Position numbers and translations under genes: made by a program. Below, piece by piece: positions 11,257 to 22,414 of a DNA stretch of 64,000 nucleotides. This DNA comes from Nematostella vectensis (lineage: Eukaryota; Cnidaria; Anthozoa; Actiniaria; Edwardsiidae): positions 17,238,994 to 17,302,993 of the forward strand of contig NC_064040.1 of the NCBI RefSeq assembly GCF_932526225.1, read 5' to 3'. Numbering within the stretch: position 1 is the stretch's first letter; the number at the start of each line of letters is the position of its first letter. A model generated the notes under the pieces. It saw nothing but the letters and a program-made list of their open reading frames with translations, was not told the DNA's origin and ran no database searches.

Positions 11257-12364
11257 TTTTGTACAGTCCTTTGATTTATGGGATTTATCACTGCAGTAGA
11301 CACACTGTGGGGGTGGGGTCCCTGATTCTGCTGGTGCATTAACATTCTTTCCCTCCCATTATGTTGCCCACCCTGACCTCCCTGGGGCTTCCTCGTAAGT
11401 GACGGGGTGGGGGTATCTTCCCCTTGCAAGATTGGGTTTCTATCAACGTACTTCCCAAGATTTTCAACTAGCTGGATAAGTCCCCACCCTTCCCAGTCAT
11501 CATCCCTTTGCACTATCACCTCCCGGACTGGCCCTAATTTGTCTAACAGCGTGTAAACAGCGCTCTGCGCACTTTCTAATTTTTGCATGGTGGAGAGTGT
11601 GCGCACAATTCTGGGTAATTTGTCATAAAAATCGTGAATACTACTTAATTTAGTAATGTCACTGATGGTCGGTAAATCCTCCAGACCTTTAATAAGGGCG
11701 CGGTGGACTCTAATGTCCTTTCCATAGGTATTTTGTAGAATCCTTTTTGCCTCTTCGTAGCCCTCAGGGGTGTGGGATAAGCCTAAAATATCATCCCTTG
11801 GTTTCCCTTTCACTAATTCTAATAAGTAATTAAATTTGCTTATCTGTGCTATGGTTGATCCATCCACCTCCACCGTGTACTGATTCCAGAACCTTGTCCA
11901 GTCTTTATAATCTCCTTAAATGGCGTGATGGTGTACTTTTGTAGTTTGACCGCTTGAACCATTCCGGGTTTCCCTGGACTGCTTTCAACCATTCCACTAT
12001 TTCCAGCCTTAGCAGCCAAATCTCCGAACTTCTTTTTCATTGCAAGCTCCTTTTCCATTTCTTCCTCCTTCTCCTGATCTCTTGCGTTCTCCAGTCTCTT
12101 CTTTATTTCGAGTCGCATCTCCCTAAAAGGCTGGATTTCCGCTTTCGCTTTAGCACTCCACTCCTGAATGTAGCTAAGTTCCTTCTCGTTATCGAATAAA
12201 TAATCCGCCGTAGCATCCTTGACCTTCTCCAAACTCTTGATGATGCTCTCTGCACTCCCCAATGCGATTTCTAGCTCTCCAGTATCCTTGGTTGTAGACA
12301 TTATATCCTTTAGTTTGATATCGGCAAGTCCAATGTGCTTGGTGAACTTCTCTTCGGTTGTCAT
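11250..12364 (-). pseudogene. BEL gag, broken by frame changes
   Basis: The likely start is the ATG at 12362-12364 (MTTEEKFTKH). The first frame holds a Lys/Glu-rich coiled-coil stretch (EKEEEMEKELAMKKKFGDL). A frame change at about 11870-11920 moves the reading to a DUF1759-like core (FNYLLELVKGKPRDDILGL; YDKLPRIVRTLSTM). A second change near 11250-11340 falls at the zinc-knuckle region, from which pol continues. Gag packages element RNA in cytoplasmic particles. As it stands no single continuous Gag can be read. Confidence 0.8.
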
Positions 12365-12476
12365 GTTTTCAAACTCCCTCGTTGGTTGAATTCCTCTCGC
12401 AAAACTCGCAGAAATGTAGCCGCACCGGGCGTTAAAACTCCTCAGATATGTGTCCTGGCGTGGTCGCCACTTTTGG

Positions 12477-12696
12477 TGTCGGGGACAACCAAATAAACTC
12501 ACTTATATTCTCTTTACTTTATTCCTTGATCACAAACTCTCCGTAGTAATAGAACACTCGCATCTCAACTCTAGGGGCACAACCCCCTTTTTTTACCTTT
12601 CTCGAATTACAACATGATCACATAACAAAACTAAATATGTAACGTAATACAGTATTATAAAGTAACGCAATCTTGCGGGTTTTCTACTTCCGGACA
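12477..12696 (-). repeat. BEL 5' LTR with adjacent primer-binding site
   Basis: 220 bp with the same ends as the copy at 6852-7071. Seven bases inside it, at about 12452-12469, lies TGGCGACCACGCCAGGAC on the minus strand. A TGG start is typical of a site complementary to a tRNA 3' end; the tRNA was not identified. Confidence 0.9.
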
Positions 12697-13050
12697 GTTG
12701 TGTTCTGCCGTGAGTTCGTTGTATTCTGCCGTGGAGTTGCTTTCTTTTGCCGTGAGTCTGCTTTGTTCTGCCGTAATTTTTTGTTTTATGCCGTGGCTTT
12801 TTTTAATTTGCCGTGACCCTTGTGGGCCAGGTCGTAGTTGTGTTCTGCCGTGTTCGTTGTGTTCTGCCGTGAGTTCGTTGTATTCTGCCGTGGGATTGCT
12901 TTCTTTGCCGTGAGATGCTTTGTTCTGCCGCGAGTTTGATTTATTTTGCCGTGAGATCGCTTTCTTTTGCCGTGCGTTTGCTTTGTTCTGCCGTGGCATT
13001 TTTTAATTTGCCGTGGCTTTTTTTAATTTGCCGTGACCCTAGTGGGCCAC
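12697..13050 (-). repeat. GCCGTG-rich minisatellite with higher-order structure
   Basis: Short units of about 20-25 bp, each carrying TTYTGCCGTG, are arranged in a longer period: one block ends GACCCTTGTGGGCCAGG and the next GACCCTAGTGGGCCACC. A remnant of the array lies left of the BEL insertion (about 6828-6851), so the element split it. The minus strand stays open for about 115 residues with repeated TAEYNELTAEHN-like phrases, but that follows from repeat periodicity and I do not call it a gene. Confidence 0.8.
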
Positions 13051-13700
13051 CGTACTTATCAGAGGCAGGTTAATGACTTGAATATTCAGCATTCCAGTCA
13101 ATATCAGGGGCATTGAAACCACAAGCAAGGATAACGTTGTCATCCTGCAATCTATTGCCAATTTTCAATAGCGAAGCATTTAGCCCTTAGAGGCAATATT
13201 AGAAGAATTTGGTTCTTATCTACCAGCTGCCATTGAGTCCTGATAATTACACAGACAGGTACCAGGTCCCGAGCAATGTGTAACGAGGATATTATTTTTC
13301 ACTGCCTGAAAAACACCACCTCCATTCTGGCGTCGGGGCGATCTTTCCTGTAAATTTTGTTTCCATCTGGGAATATTTCATTGCTCGCGATGTTTGAGTT
13401 CAACCAGGATTCACTTCCAAGAATGATATCAGGTTGTACTGGTCTACTACAGCAGCGATGTTGGCTATTTTGTTTTTAACGCTACGGCAATTTATTACCA
13501 TGCATGACAGATGCCTCTAATTCCTTCTATTGTTCCTTCGGTTGGAGAAATTTATTCTTCTCCATTGTTGTTTCGCTTGAGAGGTTTAGGTTTAGCAAGG
13601 TTCAAGTTTGCAATTTCGGATAGCAGAGCTTTTTTAGTTCACTTATCCGTGTCGCGTCTCTGTTCTTTCCCGTTCTCGTTTGTTTGTTTCCACAGGAAAA
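13050..13700 (-). pseudogene. LINE endonuclease relic (CR1/jockey-like)
   Basis: Minus-strand segments in shifting frames match the apurinic endonuclease start of non-LTR retrotransposon ORF2: NCRSVKNKIANIAAVVDQ, a GGGVFQAVKNN-like phrase, and DNVILACGFNAPDIDWN. Several stops and frame changes break it, and no reverse transcriptase follows before the minisatellite. The clade is inferred. Confidence 0.65.
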
Positions 13701-14293
13701 GGCTCTGCCGACAGCCGCTATCAAATCCTTTAGGATTTTTCAAAATTTCAAATTATTTTTCAAAATAAATGCCAAAGAATATGCGAGGAAAATGCCTGGA
13801 ATATCTTAGATTAATGGAGCCTGAAAATGTGGGATTATCTGTTGTGCAAAATGCGAGGAAAACGCCATGGAAAATCTCAAATATTACCAAGGCGGGAAAA
13901 TCCAAAGAATATTCAAGATTATTGCGGATTTTCTATACTTTTCTCACTTAGAAAACTAATGGAAACGCGGACTTTATGCCGTGTGTAACAGAGCAGAAAT
14001 TTTTTTATTGGTTTATTTTGAAAGGTGTAGGCGAGATGTCAGTGCGAACTTATTTTGATGGCAACAAAGCACTGGGTTAGGACAATAATGGACCATTGTT
14101 AGTATTTTGATTTGGTTTTCAAGAAAGAACTCACCTTTCATGAATTATGACGTGTACTTATTCTATTTTCCTTTGCAAAGTAAATCAATATTTTCATATG
14201 TAGATTTGTTTTTCATTTGAATTTATTTACAATGAAAATAATATATACTTAAGCTTTGTTTATGTTTTCTGACTTGGTATATCCATCCAATGA
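13701..14293. other. Non-coding interval
   Basis: AT-rich; no recognised feature. Confidence 0.5.
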
Positions 14294-14415
14294 TCAAAGG
14301 AAAATATTTGCAGACTCATCCCTCTTCTTCGTATCCCCAAACCTCTCCAGGGCTCTTTTTCGAATCTCTTTTACCTTCACCTTCTCTTGCTCCACTTTCT
14401 TTCTGTTTCTATCAG
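14294..14415 (-). pseudogene. Terminal exon fragment of a Myb/SANT-like protein
   Basis: After an acceptor-like AACAG on the minus strand, an open exon encodes ADRNRKKVEQEKVKVKEIRK followed by RALERFGDTKKRDESA, ending at a TGA. The basic helix with ExxRxxAxERxxxTKKR resembles ATERLSATKKRK in the copies at 16971-17799, typical of transposon-associated Myb/SANT proteins. No matching upstream exon was found, so it is either a relic or part of a split gene. Confidence 0.45.
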
Positions 14416-14710
14416 CTGTTTAAAACATCCATTTAGTATAAGATGCAAAAAAGTAGGTATGTGTTAAAAAGTGGTAAGTGAAGCTGTTATGAGCAATTTT
14501 TATAACCTTTTTAATTTCAATTCTGGAGATATTGTTGCCCATATTCTAGCAGACCCGTTTAATATTCAATAGACCATCTTCTTTAGTTATTTGATTTCAT
14601 TCATTTAGAACGGCTAAACATCAATCAGCTATCAACAAGAAAAACAGTATTTTCCATTGGCTCTTATTCCCTCTTTATCAGTCACTACGTACAGATTCAA
14701 GGCTTTTTTT

Positions 14711-14836
14711 AGAAGGAGGAAAGGTTATAATTTTTGGCGGTTGCAACACCCAAAAACAAGGTGACTCCCGATCGCTTTTTATAGCTGTTTTTCTCTCTTA
14801 AAGAGAGTTGCAACCGCCACAACCCTTCCTCCTAGA
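14711..14836. mobile_element. Short fold-back element (MITE-like)
   Basis: AGAAGGAGGAAAGGTT plus GGCGGTTGCAAC at 14711-14747 is mirrored by GTTGCAACCGCC plus AACCCTTCCTCCT at 14807-14835. The left arm carries a 9-bp insertion. The loop is about 60 bp. Confidence 0.65.
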
Positions 14837-14966
14837 CTAAGATATACAATAAACACCTTCAGTCTCACGCAGCAGGTCGTGTTGCCAACCATTATAAAAG
14901 CATCGTGTCCACCTAACTCATCGTTGAGTTTATCCCCGACTTTCGCCTCTCTGCCGCCATCCTTCT

Positions 14967-15090
14967 TTTGAATTTCGTTACAGGTAACATCACACGGTCT
15001 TGCACTGCTCTCTTTTGCCGATGGTACTCTTGAATTTCGTTACAAGTAACATCACACGGTCTTGCACTGCTCTCTTTTGCTAATAGAGCT
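14967..15090. repeat. Two-copy 62-bp direct repeat
   Basis: TGAATTTCGTTACAGGTAAC at 14969 recurs at 15031 with few changes over 62 bp. It lies next to the (TC)n tract. Confidence 0.85.
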
Positions 15091-15164
15091 CTTGAATTTT
15101 GGCTTCTCCAGGACAGCCAACCTCTGACTAATTGTTTGCCAGATTTTGGCCATTTGGTTAGTCT

Positions 15165-15521
<357 letters not shown>

Positions 15522-16628
15522 CACTGTAGGGGTTCTGTAAAAGCTGAACATCATGTGCTGATCAAATGTATTATACCTTTAAACTGGGGCTTCTGCACAT
15601 CGAGATGTATGTGAAAGGTACAAGGTTTAAATAGGGGGGATACTTTTCAATAAAAAATCATAAATATGCATATCCTTCCTAAAAATTAAATTAATAAAGG
15701 TTATTTTATCATATTTTCTTAAGCAACTATTTGTTCACCGCATGATCAAATAAAAAAAATCACTTTTCTCTTTGGAAAACAAATAAACAATTGGACCAAC
15801 TAAGTCATGTTTGTTATTGTCTTTTTCTTTTACAAGTGAAAAAATTAAATAATTTAGCTAAATGTCTTAAAGTCGAAAATAGAGACCTTTAGAGCCGAGA
15901 ACGAGGAAGAGTTTTGGCCGCGAGCGCACTGGCACTAGAAATTCGTACTCGCAGTCGTATTCGTCAATTTGCAACTTTAGATTGTAAACAAACCGTTCTG
16001 ACATACGATTTTTTCTTCCCCTGCGCTGTTTTGTGCCACTTTGATTTGCATAGGCTGAATTGGTTAATGGGTTCAGTATTCACAGTGCTTGACCATGGGT
16101 TAAAGGTGGTTATATTTCAGGTATCTTTGCAGGGGTGGGTCGAGAACTGAATTTGACTGATTCGCAATTGATATGGGCCAAAGCCAGGTGCAGAGCAGCA
16201 CGCCTGTGTAGGAAAGTCCGGGGCATGCCTCCACAGGAAAGTTTTCGAAATGTGTGCTTCAAACCTGCATTCTGCAGCATTTTGGAGGTATATGGGGTAT
16301 TTTGGGGGATACATGAACTCAGAAAGTACAATACTAAAGTAAGTTTGCCATTTTATCAGCGTGTTTACACCTGGCTTTCATAGGACTTCTATCAAAGTCT
16401 AGTAAAGGGCAGTAAAGGGAAAAGAATATAATTTACTACATATAGTATATTTTAAATAGTAAGTATTATAAATTATGTACATTCAAAATCAGTACAAAAT
16501 TAAATTTTAAATAGTACAAATGAGATTCTAATACTGGCTTTAGGGTAGAGAGGGCCATGAAAAAGCTTACATTCTCTGATTTTTATCAGTTTGCAATAAT
16601 TGTGACAGTGCCTGCATCATTGATGTGG
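15522..16628. other. Interval without an identified gene
   Basis: Mostly AT-rich. From 16130 to 16320 there is a GC-richer patch with open frames on both strands (for example MGRELNLTDSQLIWAKARCR from 16135). It could be a decayed exon, but I recognise no family. Confidence 0.4.
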
Positions 16629-16646
16629 TCATGGTCTGTTATTACT

Positions 16647-16838
16647 GTTGGCATTGGTACTAATATTGCTGTTGGCATTGGTACTGATATTGCTGTTGGC
16701 ATTGGTACTGATATTGCTGTTGGCATTGGTACTGATATTGCTGTTGGTATTGGTACTGATATTGCTGTTGGTATTGGTACTGATATTGCTGTTGGCATTG
16801 GTACTGATATTGCTGTTGGCATTCGTACTGATATTGCT
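16647..16838. repeat. 24-bp minisatellite, 8 units
   Basis: Eight units with core GGCATTGGTACTGATATTGC, differing at a few positions. The period is a multiple of three and no unit has a stop, so all frames stay open. In the minus-strand protein frame each unit gives 8 residues, NISTNANS, continuing a Gln-rich tail. Confidence 0.95.
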
Positions 16839-16970
16839 GAACTGTTGTTGCTGCTGTAGCAACATGCTGTGACATTGCTCTTGTTGCTTTAACTCATCTG
16901 CCCTGTGTTTTTGATCTCTTTCTCTGTCTCTCTTCACGATTGAACGCTATACTTCGCTCCATCATTTCTA

Positions 16971-17799
16971 CCAGACTTGTCTGGGTTCTTCTCTTTTTTC
17001 GTCTTCTGCATCTTTCTCTTCTTTGTAGCACTTAGCCGCTCTCTTGCCTTTCTTCTCGTCTCCTCTCCAATAGCCTTTTCAGCCTGTTCTTTTTTGCCTT
17101 TCTTTTTCTCCGCGTCATATTCAAGGATTTGATCATGGATGTCTGTCAACGCTTTGTGCTTGTCATCATACTCGGCACCAACGCCACTGTCCCTCTTCTC
17201 TTTTCCTTCACGATTCTTGAACATATCGTAAAGTTTCTCAAACTTTCCCTTTCAGATCTAGCAGACACTTTCATGCCATGGTTTCCAGACAAACTATCGG
17301 GAATACTTTTCCACACCCCAGCTCTTTCTTTGCTGTAACCCGGATGTTGGTGTGGCTCCAAAAGAAGCATTTCTTTTAGGAGCCCAGACTTGTCTGGGTT
17401 CTTCTCTTTTTTCTTCTCCTGCATCTTTCTTTCTCTTCTTTGTAGCACTTAGCCGCTCTGTTGCCTTTCTTCTCGTCTCCTCTCCCATAGCCTTTTCAGC
17501 CTGTTCTTTTTTGCCTTTCTTTTTCTCCGCGTCATATTCAAGGATTTGATCATGGATGTCTGTCAACGCTTTGTTCTTGTCGCCATACTCGGCACCAACG
17601 CCACTGTCCCTCTTCTCTTTTCCTTCACGATTCTTGAACAGATCGTAAAGTTTCTCAAACTTTCCCTTTCAGATCTAACTGACACTTTCATGCCATGGTT
17701 TCCAAACAAACTATCGGGAATACTTTTCCACACCTCAGCTCTTTCTTTGCTGTAACCCGGATGTTGGTGTGGCTCCAAAAGAAGCATTTCTTTTCGGAG
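16971..17799. repeat. 413-bp tandem duplication
   Basis: Copy 1 is 16971-17383 and copy 2 is 17384-17799. Both start CCAGACTTGTCTGGGTTC and end in AAGCATTTCTTTT(A/C)GGAG. They differ at scattered bases and short indels. The start, CCAGACTTGTCTGG, is itself palindromic and may have promoted the duplication. Confidence 0.92.
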
Positions 17800-17840
17800 C
17801 TCCTGATCATGATGCGGTTTCCATATAAATAGCACTCGTC

Positions 17841-18227
17841 TCAGTCATTTCCAACCTTTTACAAAACAAAAAACTTTGTCAGTTACATGGTGCAGATATT
17901 AGAGTGTCACTACAGAGGGCCTGGATCTGCCACTGAGTCTAATCAAGGATAAGCAAGCTACCTGTCTTATATTTATTTTATTTTATTTTTATTTTAATAT
18001 AAAAATATTGCTTTCATTTAACTTGCATGACAAAAAATAATTTGATTTCCAAGAAGAGTGAATCTTGCGGAATCTGATGAAGCATAGATATTTTAATAAA
18101 ATCTGAAAAATTTACGAAAATCGCGCCGAAAACGTGTCTTCTGTAGGGAACTTAGTATATAAGCTGTTTAGCCAAAACAACCTCGGCGCGCCACCTTAAA
18201 GAACAGTATAATAGACATTTACAGGGA
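17841..18227. other. Non-coding interval
   Basis: AT-rich; no recognised feature. Confidence 0.5.
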
Positions 18228-18895
18228 ATGAGTTCCAGTTCAGCTCAGCAGTCAATAACATACATACCATCAACAGTGCCCTCTGTCAGGTATGTCTGCA
18301 AACACCCTGACACTGTGTCAGACGTGATGCCGCTGGCATTTGTCTCCCACATGAAAAGTTTCTCAAACACAAAGGGGAACTCTTTCAGCACACCAGCATC
18401 TCCATCCCCTTTCTTATATGGTCGAGGACAACTGTCTTCCGGTTCAGGACCGCGTGCAACATAATCCCCTCAACAAGGAGCTGTTTGTTTGCCATCTTAT
18501 AACAATAAAAGCAAAGGAATAATTTCAATATTGAAATAATATAGAAGTTGGCCGCAAGAGAGGGCTGTTTAATCAGGCCACAAAAATAAATTTGGCTATT
18601 TTGAAATCAAAAGTATTATCCGTGTCTTCATATATAACTGAGTTCTTTAGCCTAGCAGTCATCCTCTAGGAAAGAAGTGTGTCACTTCGAAACATGTTGT
18701 TAAATTAAATTTGATTTTGTTATTATGAAGTTTTGTTATCTCAATTCAACTATTGATCGCCCTTTTAGAACAATTTATATATATGAAACATACCGTGGGA
18801 AGCTGAGTGCAGCCAGCATCAGTTGGTTGACCATCCCTTGATTTGTGGCCAGCTCTTTCAGTTCCTCATCTTTGGCATCAATCAGGTAGTAAAAT
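18228..18895 (-). pseudogene. HECT-domain relic
   Basis: Two coding-like pieces on the minus strand. At about 18788-18895, YYLIDAKDEELKELATNQGM followed by VNQLMLAALSFPR ends at a GTATGT donor. At about 18228-18497, MANKQLLVEGIMLHAVLNRK followed by TVVLDHIRKGMEML continues, after a one-base frame change, into VLKEFPFVFEKLFM. The order resembles the HECT N-lobe region of G2E3-like proteins. The donor and acceptor phases do not match and the frame is broken. It differs from the intact gene at 3589-6640, so it is not a recent copy of it. Confidence 0.5.
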
Positions 18896-19487
18896 GAAAA
18901 GAAAAGGATTAATGATACTGCACTTATAATTCACTTATCAGTCAACTGACCAGGACGTATAATCGGTCCATGGGTTTTATACATTTGCAGCCCTTCTACA
19001 AATCGGTCTTTCAGCATTGTAATGACAGCACTGTAGGGACACCTTTCGTGAGAAGACAAATTAAGGTCGCAAAGCGAAGGTCACATACTTCAGAGCTTTT
19101 GTATGAGTGGCAGCCACACCCAAGTCGTACAAAATTCATGATACAAATTTGACATTTTTTTAGATTTGTGACCTCTGTAATAGTTTATAAATAATGATAT
19201 TACTTTTGATGGTAATTGTTAAAGGGTTGGAGTGGGTTATTTTTCCAGTGACAGGCAGAAAGAAAATGTGGTCAAACAAATACCGTATGCATCATGAAGA
19301 CTGTTAAAATAGCAGTTTAGACGTTATGAACTTCTGTATTTTATCATAATGTACCTACGGCACATGCTTAAGGCAATGATTATATACACAAAGTTTACAG
19401 TATTAAGATTGTAGAATTATGTAAAAAAGGCAAAGTATACGTTGTTTTATCCTGTCCTAAAGTTAAATATATCTTTTTAAGAAGCTG
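18896..19487. other. Non-coding interval
   Basis: No recognised feature between the HECT relic and the Harbinger left terminus. A short plus ORF at 18970-19152 has no family resemblance. Confidence 0.5.
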
Positions 19488-19792
19488 GGGCCGGTTCCTG
19501 AAAAGCCGATTAACTTAACCCTAGATTAGCGCCTAACCCTGGGTTAAAATTCGCTAATCCTAGGTTAGCTAACCTAAGGATAACTCACCATTACCGAAAG
19601 CCGAGTTAACCCCCGATTAACTAACCCTGGGTTAGAAATGGCTTCCAAGCTAGAAACCGGCCATAAACCGGTTTGGCGGGATTTTCCGAGCAACCACAGG
19701 ACTCCCAAGACGTAAACAAAACTGCCAAACGCGCGTTTTTCGCGCCCTTTTCGACTTTCGGCTTTTTGATTATTTTTTTTCCGATCGTAAAC

Positions 19793-21108
19793 ATGGACTC
19801 CAAGAAGTCAAAGCGCAAGCCGAATTTTTCCATTGAGGAAATAACCATTATCACGGAGTCGGTGGCAGAGAAAAAAGAGATACTAAATTCAAAGTTGACA
19901 AATGCTGTCACAAACAAATTAAAGAATAGTGTGTGGGAGTAAATAAAGGATAAAATGAACGCAGTTGGAGTTGCTCCACGAAGTCTTGTAGAGGTAGAAG
20001 ACAAATGGAAAAACCTCCTCTCCCAAGCAAAGAGGGAGAACTCGGAGTTCAAGCGGGAGAGTGGCAAAACCGGAGGGGGTCCACCACCCAAGCCTCCATC
20101 CACGCCACGCCACGGCAAAAATAATAGAGGAGTACCAAGACACTCCCAGTTTTTCCGGGCTGATTGGTTTTGAGACCGGTCAGACTAAAATTTGTTTTTA
20201 TAATCATTTAGAACATACAAGGATAATGACACGGCGATAAGTTCTCTTTTTTTTTATTTATTTTTTTTATTTAGTAAATTTATTTTTCAATCTTGTTTTC
20301 CTTTAGAAATAATTTCTTCCGTGCCGGCAATCCTCCCCCCTCCCTTCTCCAAATAAAAAATACTTAATTGTTCCCAGTCTCACACGCCACAACTGTAAAA
20401 CTGTTCCTACATCGCGTATCAGCCATGTTTGTTCTGATGTGTTCCAACTCGAAGCTTCTGAATCTCAATCGTGGGAATTCTTATATCATCTTCACTCATT
20501 TAACTAAGTTTTTGTAAACACAGGGACGTCCGATCGACTAGATGAAAAATACCTCATTTCAATTTGTAGTTTTCACCTTGGAAAATAAGCTTTTATAAGA
20601 TAACTTAAGTGAGCTTGATAAAATCACTTGACATGTCTTATATTTCAGGCGATTCGTTGGCTGATGACTTAGAAGAACCATCGGTTTTAGATCAAATTGA
20701 AGAATCAGAGGTTCATCTTCCTACTAAACATGGTAAGAAAGTGCAGTGATTTGTGATTGTTTAGTGAACAAAGTTTATTATTCAAATCTAAAAACTTAAA
20801 ATGTAAGTATATACTTAAGTTCTCATCAAAATCAACCGTTCTCTTTTTGGTGGTTCTCTGTGTATTTCCCGACTCTAGAATTCCCAGGGGCCCCAGGGGG
20901 TACAAACTGAGGGTATTCGCCATAAAACTCTAATTAATTAGTCATATCCTTTTCAGCTACCCCTCCTCCAAAGAAAAAAAAATATGCAGATGACGTACTA
21001 CAAGTGCAGTATGAGGCTCTCCAGCTTCAAAAGGAGAATCTCCTCCTGAAAAATCAAAAACTAACATTGGAGGTCTTTCTTTTGAGGAAAAGTATAACAG
21101 AGGAATGA
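19793..21108 (+). pseudogene. Myb/SANT-like DNA-binding protein of the Harbinger element
   Basis: Three exons on the plus strand: about 19793-20200, 20649-20732 and 20957-21108, with GT/AG signals. Exon 1 starts MDSKKSKRKPNFSIEEITII and carries the SANT-like helices (LVEVEDKWKNLLSQAKREN), then a Gly/Pro-rich linker. Exon 2 is acidic (DSLADDLEEPSVLDQIEES). Exon 3 is basic, then a coiled coil (YEALQLQKENLLLKNQKLTL), and stops at 21106-21108. In Harbinger elements this protein binds the termini and helps nuclear import of the transposase. A TAA at about 19940 interrupts the SANT region and a one-base shift near 20100 breaks the linker. Confidence 0.75.
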
Positions 21109-22414
21109 GGTGAGCACCCAAAAGTCTCAATGATTGTCAAAATAACTCACAATGTGTTTTTCTAACAATATCTCTTATGATCCAGTGTTATCCCCAGTAT
21201 TTTTTGCCATAGTGGCGGCACATTAATAATGTTTAAAAAAATGACTTAGGATTGATTTGTGTGATGAACCAAATGATTGGAAGGAATGTTGCAAAAAAAT
21301 TTTTGCGTGAAAATTTTCTGTTTAACTCAAGTAATTATTCATGCTTGAGCCAAGAACACAGCAACACTTGGAAACTACAGCGTGGCTGAGCGCCACAGGT
21401 GCCACTGTCTGGAGAGCACACTGTGATGAAATCTTGATATCCGAAATGTACTATATGGCCATTCCTTTTTATTTTTTTTGCCGCCTTCAATGCAGCAAAT
21501 AGAGATGGAAATTTTTGAAGCTTTGAAATTCAGCATCTACCACTATTAATTATTTCCCCATTCTTCTATGTCTATAATAGAAATCCTCTGAGACACAGGC
21601 AACATGCATGTAGTAATACAAATTATTAAGACTTACTAGACTTCTAGTCATGTTTGAGCTTCTCTGAGCCATTATTTTTACTTTGTACAAAGCTGCATCA
21701 TACATATTCTCATGAATTACAATAGATAATTGCATTTCTTTTTTATGATAGGAAATATGTCCTTAAAATTTGTCTTGGAAGTCCTTTGTAGAAATAGTAC
21801 ACATTCAAGTTCACTCTTTTGAATGTTGTAGCATTATTATTATCTAAGCAATTAACAATTAAAAAAAACAACAGTAACATTAAAAAATACTTACAGCACT
21901 GAAACCAAAAGTATGGATAGTTCTAATGTATTCCCAAACTTCTTAAAGCCCTCAACCAATCAACAACGCAATGAAGACAGCAGAAAACAATTAATAGCAG
22001 CATGTGAGAATACCTTTGTTGGATTTCACTGTCCATTGACTGCCTGAAAGTTTTTTATTGTAATCCAGCCAAACTACAGCAAAAACCATATAACAAAAAC
22101 CTAGACTTTTTTAAGTCGGCTTAAACAGGTTCTTATGTAAATGGTAATTATTGTCAAATTAGGCTAACCAGGTTCTTAGGTTCTTTAAATTTTGTCCAAC
22201 TTAGGTTCTAATGCATGTCTTTACATGTTGGTGCTGCAATAATTTACACTTCTCTGCTTCATTGCCAAAATTAAAACCATCGAACATGCTAACTAATTTC
22301 ACGTTGATACTGGTTGAAGCCTCAAAAGTATGTGTGTGCATTAAAACTGTCTTATGCTTTTAGGTCCAGTGCTGTGATGATACTGGGGTAGGACAAATAC
22401 AAAAGCAACATATT
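21109..22414. other. Spacer between the convergent Harbinger genes
   Basis: AT-rich, no gene recognised. Polyadenylation of both genes would fall here; no specific signal is claimed. Confidence 0.5.

Larger units (their letters stand above)
6852..12696 (-). mobile_element. BEL/Pao LTR retrotransposon with both LTRs
   Basis: Two 220-bp LTRs (TG...CA ends) enclose a gag-pol region read on the minus strand. GTTG flanks both sides (6848-6851 and 12697-12700), a 4-bp target duplication. The LTRs differ at 5 positions by my count. The pol order of protease, reverse transcriptase, RNase H, integrase and a C-terminal DUF5641-like region, plus a DUF1759-like gag, identifies BEL/Pao. Gag has two frame changes and pol one in-frame stop, so this copy is a recent but defective insertion. 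It landed in a GCCGTG-rich minisatellite that resumes at 12697. Confidence 0.93.
16629..17840 (-). pseudogene. Myb/SANT-like transposon-associated protein, duplicated and broken
   Basis: Minus-strand reading gives, in pieces: a trihelix/Myb-like segment (HDQELRKEMLLLEP; HPGYSKERAEVWKSIPDSL), a frame change near 17675, then FEKLYDLFKNREGKEKRDSG, an acidic-to-basic helical region (DIHDQILEYDAEKKKGKKEQ; ATERLSATKKRK), and finally a Gln-rich tail (ERDQKHRADELKQQEQ; MLLQQQQQFSN) running into Asn/Ser repeats encoded by the 24-bp minisatellite. The central part is present twice (413-bp tandem duplication). Such proteins bind DNA and often accompany Harbinger-type transposases. Duplication and frame changes indicate a pseudogene. 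Confidence 0.6.

Noticed and set aside
12655-12999. Minus-strand ORF with RQNK and TAEYNEL repeats as a gene
   Set aside because: The openness follows from minisatellite periodicity and part of it lies in the BEL LTR.
16557-16872. Plus-strand ORFs with VGIGTDIA-like repeats
   Set aside because: They are frames of the 24-bp minisatellite. The minus-strand reading joins a recognisable Gln-rich tail, so it is the better coding frame.
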